A stretch of DNA of 64,000 bases from Hydractinia symbiolongicarpus (GCF_029227915.1 NC_079879.1:15314001-15378000); one strand, 5' to 3'. Positions 31,920 through 41,906 are shown, counted from the first letter of the stretch. The notes: generated by a model not told the origin, from the sequence alone. Program-made: numbers and translations.

Positions 31920-34453
31920 TCTCTTATAATAATACGTTAAGTGTGTCCGTCTGTCTGTGACAGGCAAAGTTGATATCGTCATTTTCCTTTGATGTTGCCG
32001 AAATTTTCTTTGAAGTCGCCGAAAAAATTATGTCCATTTTACTAGCGTGTTTACTTTGTTTACATCACGTGATGAAAACGGCTCAATTTGATTTGCTGAA
32101 ATAAATTTAACGGCTAACTTTTCAAAAATGGTGTCCTCTCGCCACCAAAAAAACCCACAAAAAAACGACCTTGAAAAAAGTAAAATAAGTGGTTTAAAAA
32201 AAGCATATTTAAAAAGAAAAAAGTCCAAGTGAAGAAGTAGAAAGGTGAAGTTGGAAGTGAAAGTGGAGCTACGTGGAGCTAGAAGTAAAGTAAATTTAGA
32301 AGTAGAAAATAAAAAAAAAGTGGTTTAGAAAAGCATAGCAAAAGAAAAGAGACCAAGTGAAAAAATGAAGAAGTAGGAAAGTGAAGTGAGAAGGGGAGCT
32401 AGATATAAAGTAAAGTTAGAAGTAGGAAACAAAGGCTAGAGTTTAAAGTGGATTCGAAATCACAAATAGTAAGAACTTTGATATTTTTAGACATTTGGTT
32501 TTTTTATGTCGGTGGAGCAAGCATTTCCCAGGAAAAGCCACAGTTTTATATTTTACCGCATATGTAGCCATATTTGTTTACGTTTTGTTGCATAATTAAT
32601 GTCTCCCCTGGCGCGTAACTAATGTGTTTGTCCTAAAATTCAAAATGCTGCATAAAGCTGTTAGCTAACTAACAAACGGAAAACTTTGGTTTGTTGAACT
32701 TACTGCTTATTGTAATGTTATTATTTTTACATTACTATTGTTTCTCTTTATGTGCGTTTTACTAAGCATAAATAGCTAGCTTTAGTTTTAGCTAAGTGTA
32801 AGATGTATTTTTCTAGCTAAGAGTATAATTATTTTCACATAGCCTGTAAACTTTGCAAAGGGACCCAAGCCATTTTTTTCAGAATTTAAAGCATGTGTGT
32901 TAAGTTATTTTTATTGTTTTGTTTCTGACATCCTGTTAAAGTTTTGTCAGCCTACATGTAGCTAAAATGCCAGGTTATTTTCACAGGGGGTTGTAGACAT
33001 TTGCTTGGCAATTTACATGGGTTTATGACTTTATTTTAATTTATGAGAGGATGGTATGGTTGTTCGTTTTTTTGTTTATGTTGCTGCTGCTTTTAAAAAT
33101 TTTGTGTAAACTTTTGTAAGAAAAAGACCACATGCAATACACTGAAAGAACAAATTCACGTTTTTGTTAACGTTTTTGTTAAGAATTTTAAAATTGTAAT
33201 AATAACTGTGTTTGCTGATAATGAAAACTTTTTTGTTTTTAATATTGTATGAAATGCCTGATTTTTCTATGATTTGATGTGTTTCATAACCTTTTTGTGG
33301 AAGATTTATGGGCAATGGCAATATAGGACATGCTAAAAATGAACTGGTTTTTATTGATTTGGATGTGCTCCTCAAAATCCAATCTGTTTTACATTTTGTG
33401 TAAACTTTTGTGAGGACAGACCGCATATACACTCTGTTTTCCAAAAATGATATCTTTGTTGATTCAAATTTACTCCTTATTCATTTTGACATTCACGTTT
33501 AAAATGGTTGGTAAAGGTCACTACAGATCATCATACTCAGGAAAAAAATTTTGTATTCTTAACCTGTTCATTTTACAATTTGTGTATATTTTTTGAGAAC
33601 AGGATAGTATGTAATCGAAGAAATGATTTTCCAGATATAAATTTTATGTTTTTTGACACTTTGATTGAATTATTAAAGGTTTTTGATGAAGTAAATATTT
33701 GAGATGTGTTATTTCTGACTTTATTATTTGTTGGTGTTGTACATGATTCTATACATTATTTTTGATTATTGTTTCAAGCTCTACACATAATGACCTTTGT
33801 TGATTCAAGTTTATTCTTTGCTCATTGATTTTTTGACATTTAGGTTTAAAATTGCTGGTAAAGGGCAGTACGGAACCAAAAGAGAAAATTTTTGTGTTCT
33901 TAACTGGTTGATTTTTACATTTTGTGTAAATTTTTGTGGGAGAGGATGGTATATAACCGAAATGACTGATTTTTCTAGATTTAAATTTGATGTTTTCCAA
34001 ACTATGGCTTTTTCGTATTTTTGTATAAGCTTCTAAGGGAAAGACAATATTTAAAATGTGTAAAAAGTATATTTTTGTTGATTTGTGCTAACTCTTGCAG
34101 GCCTCCTTTTTGACAATTTTAGAATGAAATACCAAGGGTTTTCAACATAATCACTTATAGGATGTATATACATATTTGAGATGTGTTATTTCTGACATTG
34201 TTATTATTTGTGTTGTGGCTGTTGGTGTTGTGACTGTAGGTGTTGTAACTGTCGGTGTTCTTACTGTTGGTTTTGTGAGTTTGGTGTTGTGAGTGTCGAT
34301 GTTGTCAGTGTCGTTGTTGTAACTTTTTATCAACTAGATTTTACACCTGGCAAGCTGTTTTTTTTTATTTTGCGTAAGATTTGAGGATTTAATGCGATTT
34401 TATATTTGACATTTTGTGTAAGATTTTAAGGACATTTATTTTTATATGCACTA
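31920..34453 (+). mobile_element. Helitron-like unit 8, 3' truncated
   Basis: Starts TCTCTTATAATAATACG after unit 7 and follows the unit 2 type of sequence up to ATATGCACTA near 34453. There, LINE-derived sequence replaces the expected GACGTCAG and terminal hairpin. Confidence 0.6.
34200..34325. repeat. Degenerate 15-18 bp minisatellite (GTTGTGACTGTNGGT)
   Basis: Repeats of GTTGTGACTGTAGGT-like words run for about 120 bp. Shorter versions sit at the same relative place in units 1, 2, 5 and the minus-strand copy (24080, 26930, 30115, 43320), so copy number varies between units. Confidence 0.6.
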
Positions 34454-35113
34454 TGCAGATCAAGACAGAATGGGTAGTGGAGGCTATTAGGAAATTGAAG
34501 ATTGGCAAGGCTGCAGGAGTATCAGGTATTGTTGCAGAGATGGTAAAAGCATCTGAATTTATTGGAGTTGAGCTTATTACAAGTCTTGCTAACCAGATTA
34601 TAAAGGATGGTGCTATTCCGAGTGAATGGCAATCGAGTGTAATAGTGAATTGTTTCAAGGGCAAGGGTGATGCATTAGAAAGGGGTAACTATAGAGGTTT
34701 GAAGTTGGTTGATCAAGTAATGAAAGTTATTGAAAGAGTAATTGATAAGTTACTTAGAGAAAGAATTGATATAGATAAGATGCAATTTGGTTTTGTTCCA
34801 AGGCGTGGCACTACAGATGCAATATTTTTACTCAGACAGCTTCAGGAAAAGTATTTAGGAAAGAGAAAGAATTTCTATTTTGCCTTTGTAGATTTAGAGA
34901 AAGCTTTTGATAGAGTGCCACGTAAAGTGATTTGGTGGGCTATGAGAAAATTAGGTGTGGATGAGTGGCTAGTTACGTTGGTACAGTCTATGTACAGCAA
35001 TGCTAGAAGTCGTGTCAGGATTAACGATTCACTTAGTGATGAATTTAGTGTAAATGTTGGTGTATACATCAGGGTTCTGTACTTAGTCCTTTGTTATTTA
35101 TTCTAGTCTTAGA
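34454..35113 (+). pseudogene. LINE reverse transcriptase, part 1 (split by BEL/Pao)
   Basis: RT fingers and palm of a non-LTR retrotransposon: KLKIGKAAGVSGIVAEMVK, then VNCFKGKGDALERGNYRGLK, FGFVPRRGTTDAIFLLRQLQ and FYFAFVDLEKAFDRVPRKV with the first catalytic Asp. A frameshift near 35062 puts HQGSVLSPLLFILVLEAL in the next frame. The sequence then meets the LTR of a BEL/Pao element and resumes at 41042 with the YADD box. There is no 5' ORF or endonuclease: the element is truncated at the junction with unit 8. Confidence 0.8.
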
Positions 35114-35118
35114 AGCGC

Positions 35119-35265
35119 TTTAAAGACTCATAAAATATCAAAATCAAGTACCTCGTGTACTCTACTCGTTATCTTTCTCAACTATACTCTCTAGAAAAAT
35201 TGTACAACAAAAAAAGAAGAATGCGGGGAAACCCCGAAAAAATAATAATGGCGTCATTATTTACA
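35119..35265 (-). repeat. BEL/Pao 3' LTR
   Basis: 147 bp, identical by eye to 40890-41036. In element orientation it begins TGTAAATAATGACG and ends GAGTCTTTAAA. It is short for BEL elements, which usually have LTRs of several hundred bases. The one-base overlap with the AGCGC duplication makes the end uncertain by a base. Confidence 0.9.
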
Positions 35266-35275
35266 TACTCCCCCC
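35266..35275 (-). other. BEL/Pao polypurine tract
   Basis: Minus-strand GGGGGGAGTA lies directly against the TGTAAAT start of the 3' LTR. This is the expected place and composition of the plus-strand primer. Confidence 0.75.
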
Positions 35276-35350
35276 GTTGACATGTCCGATGTCAACGCGG
35301 TATGACTAAACATAAAGAAATCCTAAATATATATATATGTCAAAAAAAAA

Positions 35351-37189
35351 CTATAAATACTCTTCGCGGAGTTTACGCATCAACTGTCCTTCAACCGCAG
35401 CCTTTCTCGTCGGCCTTCGTTGTTGCTCATCTTCATTGAGAGTGTCTTCAGCGGGTTTTTCAAGTTCACTTTTTTCAACTTTTTCAACTTCGTTTTCAGT
35501 CTCATTTGCTATTTCAAGTGGAATCAGTTTTTGAATAGGACGCGTTATCGTAGAAACAAGTCCTTTCTTGGTGTTAACCCGAATCTTCGCACCACGAATA
35601 AATCCGTCCTTTCCATAGATCAGTTCTGTAACTTTACCCAATGGCCATCTACTTCTTGGCAGTTGGTTATCATCTTTCACCACCACGACGTCGTTCAACT
35701 TTAAATCAGGTGTTTCTCTGCCATCCTTTCTGTAGAAGTGATGTTGCCGTAATTCGTTCAAATACGTTCGATAAAATCGTCGCCACTGATCGTCAAGCAC
35801 TCGTTGTACATAAAGTAATCGTTTCGAGCACTGGTCGGTATCATTCATTGGGACACATTCAGCACCAACAATGTTCGAGCCGTAAATCAAATGCAAAGGT
35901 GTGATAGTCTGTCCAAGATCGTCCTCACTCTGATATGTAAGTGGTCTTGAGTTAATCGATGCTTCAACTTGGCACAGAACTGTCTCGAGCTCTTCGAAAG
36001 TCAATAGTGCCTTCCCAATGGTCTTACGCAAGGCGGTTTTCATTGATCTGACGATCCTTTCATAAAATCCTCCCCACCAAGGACTCTTGGGGAGAATCGG
36101 GTTAGTTTCAATAGACTCATGTCTCATAAATCTTTTTACATGGTTAGATTTAAACGTTTTAAAGTTATCATGCACAACCGTAGCAGGCGTTCCTCTTCTG
36201 GATTGAAATCTTTTGAAAGCTCTAATGAACGCTGGCGTCTTTAAATCGGGTGAAAGCTCAAAGTGCACAGCTCTAGTAGTAGCACATGTAAGTATTAATA
36301 CGTATACCTTTGTCGTGTTTCGGTTCTCGGTACGAATGTAGAGTGGACCAGCATGATCGAACCCAACGTGTTCAAAAGCTCTCGAAGCGCAATACCTGTA
36401 TTCTGGTAGATCTGGAGTCGGTGGTGATTTAATAGGTTTGCCTTGGTATCGTCGACAAACAATGCACTGTCGTAAAATGGATTTGATTGTGCGTCTACCT
36501 TTCGGAATCCAAAACTTCATTCGTAACATGTTGAGTGTCGCTTCTACGCCTTGATGAAATGTTTTTTCGTGGGCATCTTCAACCAGAAGTTTTGTAAAAT
36601 GTGAATCACTCGAAAGAATCAACGGATACCTTTCGTCATATGAAAGCTTTTTATTCTCACCAAAACGTCCTTTAACACGTAAATCTCCTTTCTCATCTTC
36701 AAACAACTTCAGGGCGGACGAAAGTTTGTTGAAGTAGTTTTGGTTGTTTCGAAGTTTTCGTTGATTGTTTGTAATCAAAATATCAAATGCACTTTTGTAT
36801 TCTTGAGTCGACAGTTCACGATCGTTGTATACTGATAAGTCTCTTTTTCGAATTCGATTTAACAATTTATTCGCAAATCTGTAAACATATCCAATGGTAG
36901 TTATAAGCTTTTTCAGTGAGCTAAACTTAGTCTCGTCTATAATATCATGTAACTGCGAATGACAATGATGAGTGGAATGACTAATGTTAGTAGTGACATG
37001 ACTTTTCTTCTCTTCTGACAAAACATCGAATGAATGTTTGTTGACATGAAACTCAGGTGGAACAAAGCTGGAATCAGACAGAAATTCAGGACCGTTTAAC
37101 CACAAATTTGAATTGAAGTCACCAATTTTGTCTGGTCTGGTAGGTATATCACTGGGGTTATGAATGGTGGAAACGTGAAACCATGATTC
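35351..37189 (-). CDS. BEL/Pao pol C-terminus: integrase (after in-frame UAG)
   Basis: This continues the gag-pol frame after a UAG at 37190-37192. It begins with the RNase H/integrase linker (HNPSDIPTR, LWLNGPEFLS). Next is an HHCC finger (HQGVEATLNMLRMKFWIPKG, then LRQCIVCRRYQG), followed by the DDE core: FDHAGPLY, VVHDNFKTFKSNHV and PWWGGFYERIVRSMK. The C-terminus is DDQLPRSRWPLGKVTELIYG and IQKLIPLEIANE, typical of Pao integrases. First Met is at 37105, but no independent start is likely. The enzyme inserts the cDNA into the genome. Confidence 0.9.
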   Translation of the reverse strand, partial: ESWFHVSTIHNPSDIPTRPDKIGDFNSNLWLNGPEFLSDSSFVPPEFHVNKHSFDVLSEEKKSHVTTNISHSTHHCHSQLHDIIDETKFSSLKKLITTIGYVYRFANKLLNRIRKRDLSVYNDRELSTQEYKSAFDILITNNQRKLRNNQNYFNKLSSALKLFEDEKGDLRVKGRFGENKKLSYDERYPLILSSDSHFTKLLVEDAHEKTFHQGVEATLNMLRMKFWIPKGRRTIKSILRQCIVCRRYQGKPIKSPPTPDLPEYRYCASRAFEHVGFDHAGPLYIRTENRNTTKVYVLILTCATTRAVHFELSPDLKTPAFIRAFKRFQSRRGTPATVVHDNFKTFKSNHVKRFMRHESIETNPILPKSPWWGGFYERIVRSMKTALRKTIGKALLTFEELETVLCQVEASINSRPLTYQSEDDLGQTITPLHLIYGSNIVGAECVPMNDTDQCSKRLLYVQRVLDDQWRRFYRTYLNELRQHHFYRKDGRETPDLKLNDVVVVKDDNQLPRSRWPLGKVTELIYGKDGFIRGAKIRVNTKKGLVSTITRPIQKLIPLEIANETENEVEKVEKSELEKPAEDTLNEDEQQRRPTRKAAVEGQLMRKLREEYL

Positions 37190-40100
37190 CTATGGAATGA
37201 CTGATCGAACATAAACAACTCTGTTTTCTACCCATGGCTTCCACTGCTTCAATTTGCCTTTTAGCCAACAAAGGGCAACTTCCGAATCTGACCAACCGAA
37301 AAAACGATCAACTTTCAATCTACCATTGATCGCATTAAGCACATGGCTCATCAACTTTGCTAAGAGAGCACATCCTAGCAATTCTAAACGTGGAACAGAA
37401 TGCGGCTTTAGGGGCGCAACTTTCGTTTTAGCAGTCACTAGCGAAACACTTACGCCGAGGTTAGTTCGTATTTTTGCATAAATCACAGCAGCGTAGGCAA
37501 TCGTCGAGCTATCACAAAATCCATGCAGTTCAATTGATTGAATTTCATGACGCGGTTCACAGAATAAATAACGTGGTATCTCAAAAGTTTGTAAATTCGC
37601 AAAATCGTTCAATATATCTCTCCATTGTTTAAGCAGTTCCCCTTGCAGTGGATCATCCCAGTCGGACTTGTGTTGACAACATTTCTGGAAAAGAACCTTT
37701 ACTTTGGTGGTGATTGGTGCGATCAGGCCCAACGGGTCATAAAATGAAGCAGATATACGTAAAATGTTTCTTTTTGTTGGAAACAGTTCTTTCGCTCGTT
37801 TCAATAACTCGTCAAATCGGTACACTAGAATATCTCTGTCGATGTCCCACTCGATCCCTAATACTTTGGGGTTAACAGTTTTGTCGCTATTCGGTTCAGA
37901 ATTCACGTTCTCAATTTTATCGATAAAAGTTTGTAATTCATTGTTATTAGTAGCCCATTTTCGCAAATTGAACCCTCCTTCTTTCATGATTTGTTTACTA
38001 ATTTCGTAAAGTTTCTTGCCTTCAGTTACGGTATCGGTACCGGTTGTTAGGTCATCGACGTACAAGTCATCCTTCAAAACATCAGTAATTTCGGGGCAGA
38101 TAATTTCGTAAGTCTCCAAGTGGTGTTGGATTGTCCCATTGAGTAAAAACGGACTGCACGTTAACCCAAACACGACACGCAGAAATCGATAGATAATGAG
38201 CTTTGAATCGTTCTCGGTAGGGTTTTCTTTCCACAAAAAGCGAAGATAATTACGGTCTTTCTCAGCGATTTCAATATTCAAGAAGGCTTGTTGAATATCA
38301 GCAACTAAAGCGACGTAGTTCGTACGGAATCTCAGCAGAATGTCAAACACCTTAGCAAGTAAATTAGGACCAGAGTACAAAATGTCATTGAGGGATGGTT
38401 TGTGAACGGCACAAGATCCATCAAAAACAGGACGAACTTTCGTTGTACTTTTATCTTGGCGTACAACCGGATGATGCGGAAGGTAGTGAGCATTTTCGCA
38501 AGCTATCTCACTTTCTGGAACTTTTTCTATAATCTGTTTCGATTCGTAGTCTGCAAAAACGTCGTTGTATTGCACAGCTAAATCAGGTTCATTTCGTAAT
38601 CGTTTGTTAACAAGAGAATCTAAGCGTTGTTTCGAAACTGCAAAATCATCGGAAAGTTTATCATGATCAGGACGAAATGGTAATTCGGTCACGTAGCGTT
38701 CACCGTTGAATTCAAGAGTTTGTTTAAAAGAAGATAATACGTTTTCGTTTTCTCCGTCACCGATCGACTCAATTTGCCAAAACTTGTTCAACTCGTCACG
38801 AAGAATTGTGTTTTCGGTATCAACACGGCAGGCGTGGACTTCCATGCAGCTTGATTCGTTCGCTTTCGACTGTTCACCTCCGGACAAAATCCAGCCAAGT
38901 TTGGAATTGATAGCGATAGGACCGCCTCTCGGATCTCGAACAACTTCGCCGGTAATGAATGAATAATAATGGTCTAAACCAATCAGAACGTGAACATTCA
39001 GTCTCGTTTCACCATTTGAAAAATCTGCTAATTTCAACCGCTTCAAGTGTTCGTAATTATCAGCGTAATATTTCGCATTCTGATTTGAGAGAGGAGCGCA
39101 AATGTTTGGTACGGCAATGGCTTCGATGGGTACGGTAGATGAGCGGTCAGTGGTTTTTACATACAACTTAACAACGGGTAGCTCTCTCGATTGGCTGTTG
39201 CTATGGCCAAAAGTGTTAATAATTAATTTCTCCTTTCGAATTGTTTCTAAATTCAGTTTTTCTTTCAGTTCATTTGTGACATATGTTCTCTGGCTACCTG
39301 AATCAAACATGAATCTCGTTTGTATGTTCCTGCTCTCCCTTTCTTTCGAAACAAAAGCTTTAGCCGTCTGCAAAAGAATTCCTTTGTTTTCTTGGCTGAT
39401 GTGATTCGCGTTGGTTTCGTTAGAAGGGTTTTCCTCCGAGCCATTCTTGTCTTTATCTTTTCTTTCGGCACGTTTTTCTTTCATACACAAAGAGATGTGG
39501 TGACGTCTTCCACATCTATTGCATATGTAATTTGAACAACAGTTCTTTGAAATGTGTCCATGCTGCAAGCATAAAAAGCAACGCCCTTCCTTTTTCATAA
39601 TTTGCGAACGTGTTCGTACGTTGGTAACTTTTGAACACCTCGACGGAGAGTGAGAATCGTGACAGAAAACACATTTTTCTCTGTCCAAAGTCAATAAGCA
39701 GTCTGCGGTAGAATTTCCTCCTCTCTTGTAATTTTCACTGGGAGTTTGTCCCTTGCCTTTCGCGGTTACAGTGCACCTCTCTCGAGCTTGCAGTTCGTTA
39801 TTGATAAAAAACAGCATCTTTTCAACGGACCACTTCTCCTCTCCAAAGTTTCTAGAAATAATCATTCGTAATTCGTTGGGAATTCTTTCGTTCAGAACCG
39901 GAATCAATAAACTCAGCATTTCGCTATTATACTTCAAATTTTTCAAATTTCGAATACAGTTCTCAACATCATTATAAAGTTTTCTCAATTGTTGGGTGTT
40001 ATCCATTGATCGTACTGACTCAATCTTCAACAGGGCTTCCATGTGCGCGTTAATGAGCACCTGTTCGTTGCCAAAACGGTTTCTAAGCAACTCTATAGCA

Positions 40101-40642
40101 TTTTCGTAGTTACTGTTCGTCAATTCTAACCCAGAAATAGTTGATAAAGCGGTTCCTTCGACGTATCTCTTCAAATAATTAAATTTATCAATTGCATTCA
40201 AACTGTCATTGTCATTAATGGCTGAATTAAACTGGTCCCAAAACGAGGGCCAATTTAAAGGATTCCCATTAAATTTGCTCAGTTCTATTTTGGGTAGTCT
40301 CATCGATTTCTTTTCAACAGACCGTGTCGATTCTGTGGCTGAAACATGTGGTCCGGTAGCGGTAGTAATAGTCGCGAGACTCATGTTCACTAATAGATAA
40401 AATTCTGTAGCCTCCATAACGTCGGTTTCGATCTCTTCAGCCGATAAAACACCGTATAGCTCTTCATCTAACTCCTTTAACTGTTTAACAGTGTCAATTA
40501 AAGTGGTCTGTAAAGAAATAATTTCTGCTCGTTTCTCCTCCGAAAAGTCCTTAACTATGACATCAATTCGCTCGCGCAAAGTGCTCGCAATAGACCGCAA
40601 CCCCTTTCGCCTTGCACTCTTCCTCGTAGTCGCAGTAGACAT
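37190..40642 (-). CDS. BEL/Pao gag, protease, RT and RNase H
   Basis: I choose Met at 40642 (MSTATTRKSARRK); the frame is open to 40732. Gag shows FNGNPLNWPSFWDQF and YLKRYVEGTA, then zinc knuckles (CVFCHDSHSPSRC, CFLCLQHGHISKNC, CNRCGRRHHISLC, about 39490-39690). The protease has FMFDSGSQRTYV near 39300. RT follows with RPVFDGSCAVHKPSLND, VVFGLTCSPFLLNGT and YVDD at 38051-38062. RNase H starts ELHGFCDSSTIAYAAVIY and includes FGWSDSEVALCWLKG. A UAG at 37190-37192, in the context VIP*ESWFHV, is the only interruption; family logic suggests a Gln codon (CAG) was there. Confidence 0.93.
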   Translation of the reverse strand: MSTATTRKSARRKGLRSIASTLRERIDVIVKDFSEEKRAEIISLQTTLIDTVKQLKELDEELYGVLSAEEIETDVMEATEFYLLVNMSLATITTATGPHVSATESTRSVEKKSMRLPKIELSKFNGNPLNWPSFWDQFNSAINDNDSLNAIDKFNYLKRYVEGTALSTISGLELTNSNYENAIELLRNRFGNEQVLINAHMEALLKIESVRSMDNTQQLRKLYNDVENCIRNLKNLKYNSEMLSLLIPVLNERIPNELRMIISRNFGEEKWSVEKMLFFINNELQARERCTVTAKGKGQTPSENYKRGGNSTADCLLTLDREKCVFCHDSHSPSRCSKVTNVRTRSQIMKKEGRCFLCLQHGHISKNCCSNYICNRCGRRHHISLCMKEKRAERKDKDKNGSEENPSNETNANHISQENKGILLQTAKAFVSKERESRNIQTRFMFDSGSQRTYVTNELKEKLNLETIRKEKLIINTFGHSNSQSRELPVVKLYVKTTDRSSTVPIEAIAVPNICAPLSNQNAKYYADNYEHLKRLKLADFSNGETRLNVHVLIGLDHYYSFITGEVVRDPRGGPIAINSKLGWILSGGEQSKANESSCMEVHACRVDTENTILRDELNKFWQIESIGDGENENVLSSFKQTLEFNGERYVTELPFRPDHDKLSDDFAVSKQRLDSLVNKRLRNEPDLAVQYNDVFADYESKQIIEKVPESEIACENAHYLPHHPVVRQDKSTTKVRPVFDGSCAVHKPSLNDILYSGPNLLAKVFDILLRFRTNYVALVADIQQAFLNIEIAEKDRNYLRFLWKENPTENDSKLIIYRFLRVVFGLTCSPFLLNGTIQHHLETYEIICPEITDVLKDDLYVDDLTTGTDTVTEGKKLYEISKQIMKEGGFNLRKWATNNNELQTFIDKIENVNSEPNSDKTVNPKVLGIEWDIDRDILVYRFDELLKRAKELFPTKRNILRISASFYDPLGLIAPITTKVKVLFQKCCQHKSDWDDPLQGELLKQWRDILNDFANLQTFEIPRYLFCEPRHEIQSIELHGFCDSSTIAYAAVIYAKIRTNLGVSVSLVTAKTKVAPLKPHSVPRLELLGCALLAKLMSHVLNAINGRLKVDRFFGWSDSEVALCWLKGKLKQWKPWVENRVVYVRSVIP

Positions 40643-40779
40643 AATGAAATTTAATGTAATGCAAAAAATGAAACCAATGAAACTGGAAGCATGAAAAATG
40701 AAAGTTTTTGAAATTTGACGTGCAGTACACAATAAGACGATTTCAGAATAACAAACACTGTCTAAGCTAAGTTAAAGTT

Positions 40780-40889
40780 CATAACATAAATCCACCAATT
40801 CGAGCAAATAATATCCACACAACATCACAAGTCCACCAATTCAAGTAAATATCCAAAAATAATATCAAAAGTCCATCAATCGAGCGCCA
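40780..40889 (-). repeat. BEL/Pao leader with a thrice-repeated motif
   Basis: The words TCCACCAATTCGAG, TCCACCAATTCAAG and TCCATCAATCGAG occur at about 40792, 40831 and 40871 in the untranslated leader. The last overlaps the primer-binding position. They may be tandem copies of a primer-binding or packaging sequence. Confidence 0.5.
40873..40889 (-). other. Candidate primer-binding site of BEL/Pao
   Basis: Minus-strand TGGCGCTCGATTGATGG begins immediately after the 5' LTR. The TGG start fits pairing with a tRNA 3' CCA end. I cannot say which tRNA. Confidence 0.5.
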
Positions 40890-41036
40890 TTTAAAGACTC
40901 ATAAAATATCAAAATCAAGTACCTCGTGTACTCTACTCGTTATCTTTCTCAACTATACTCTCTAGAAAAATTGTACAACAAAAAAAGAAGAATGCGGGGA
41001 AACCCCGAAAAAATAATAATGGCGTCATTATTTACA
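40890..41036 (-). repeat. BEL/Pao 5' LTR
   Basis: Identical by eye to the 3' LTR at 35119-35265. It is followed outside by the target duplication AGCGC and the resumed LINE sequence. Confidence 0.9.
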
Positions 41037-41041
41037 AGCGC

Positions 41042-41390
41042 TGTCGATGGAGTTCAGAACAGGTTGTCCATGGGAGTTATTGTATGCAGATGATTTGGTT
41101 CTCATAGCAGAGTCGATGGAAGAAATAGTTAAAAAGTTTGAGAAGTGGAAGAAAGGAATAGAAGAGAAAGGGCTGAAGGTAAACACAGCAAAGTCTAAAG
41201 TCATGATAAGTAGCATTGCAGCCAAGTGTGACCTTGTAGTTGGAAAGTGGCCTTGTGGAGTTTTCAGGAAAGGGGTTGGTAGTAACTTAATTTTTTGTCA
41301 GACTTGCAAGCATTGGGTACATAAGAAGTGCAGTAGTATTGTGGAAGGTTAAGAGCTGACATACAGTTTGTATGCAAGCGTTGCAAAGGT
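41042..41390 (+). pseudogene. LINE reverse transcriptase, part 2, with Cys-rich tail
   Basis: This resumes the RT with CPWELLYADDLVLIAES (YADD at about 41083-41094), then GLKVNTAKSKVM, and a zinc-binding tail: CGVFRKGVGSNLIFCQTC, WVHKKCS and, after a frameshift near 41348, FVCKRCKG. This PHD-like Cys/His tail is characteristic of one LINE group abundant in aquatic invertebrates. Together with part 1 it gives a nearly complete RT, so the BEL insertion split one gene. Confidence 0.8.
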
Positions 41391-41906
41391 TCCTCATCTG
41401 GATTCAATAGCTTCAAGTACGGAAAATCTACAAGCAACCAAAGAATTGAAGCTTTATGGTCCCACTTGAAGCGTGGCTGTACCAATTGGTGGATGAACTA
41501 TTTTAAGGATCTCATCGAAGTAGATAAATATAACAGTGCAAGCCCAATTCAAAGGGAGTGTCTTCAACAGAGAGAGTTTCAACAGAGTTGGAATGGACAT
41601 CGAATAAGAGAACAAGCAACGTCACATGCGATTTATCGTCCATCTGGAAGACCAGACGTGTTGTATCATACACCATCGTTTTCTGATCCTTCAATCCAAA
41701 CTTTCGAACATAATGTTGATTATAACGATCTCGAACTACTTCAAACAACATTTCAATATGAGACAGTTCATAAGCACATTTGTACTGTGGAATTTTTTGA
41801 ATTGGCTAACATACTTATGGTTCAAAATAATTTAGCTCCAGCAAAGAATGCAGAAGAAGCGCTATGCCTGCATGAAACATTATTGAGATTAATAGATGCG
41901 GTATAA
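41391..41906 (+). pseudogene. Integrase-like gene fragment (rve-related, SNQRIEAW type)
   Basis: From 41391 the frame reads GFNSFKYGKSTSNQRIEALW then KRGCTNWWMNYFKDL. Later come WNGHRIREQATSHAIYRPSG and RPDVLYHTPSF, ending with a stop at 41906 after LHETLLRLIDAV. The SNQRIEaWW...WWinfFKDL...ecL block is the C-terminal half of a transposon-derived integrase family scattered through animal genomes. The first catalytic residues are absent and ECLQ is followed by foreign sequence, so the piece is incomplete. It abuts the LINE tail in the same orientation. Confidence 0.6.

Larger units (their letters stand above)
35119..41036 (-). mobile_element. BEL/Pao LTR retrotransposon, nearly intact
   Basis: A complete 5.9-kb element on the minus strand has identical 147-bp LTRs, a polypurine tract, a primer-binding-site candidate and one long gag-pol frame interrupted by a single UAG. 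It is inserted in a LINE RT gene with duplication of AGCGC at both sides (35114-35118 and 41037-41041). Removing the element and one duplicate restores the LINE sequence. Identical LTRs mean a recent insertion. Confidence 0.92.

Noticed and set aside
35351-37105. Separate integrase gene starting at Met 37105
   Set aside because: It is the same frame as gag-pol beyond a single UAG, and the conserved linker lies upstream of the Met.
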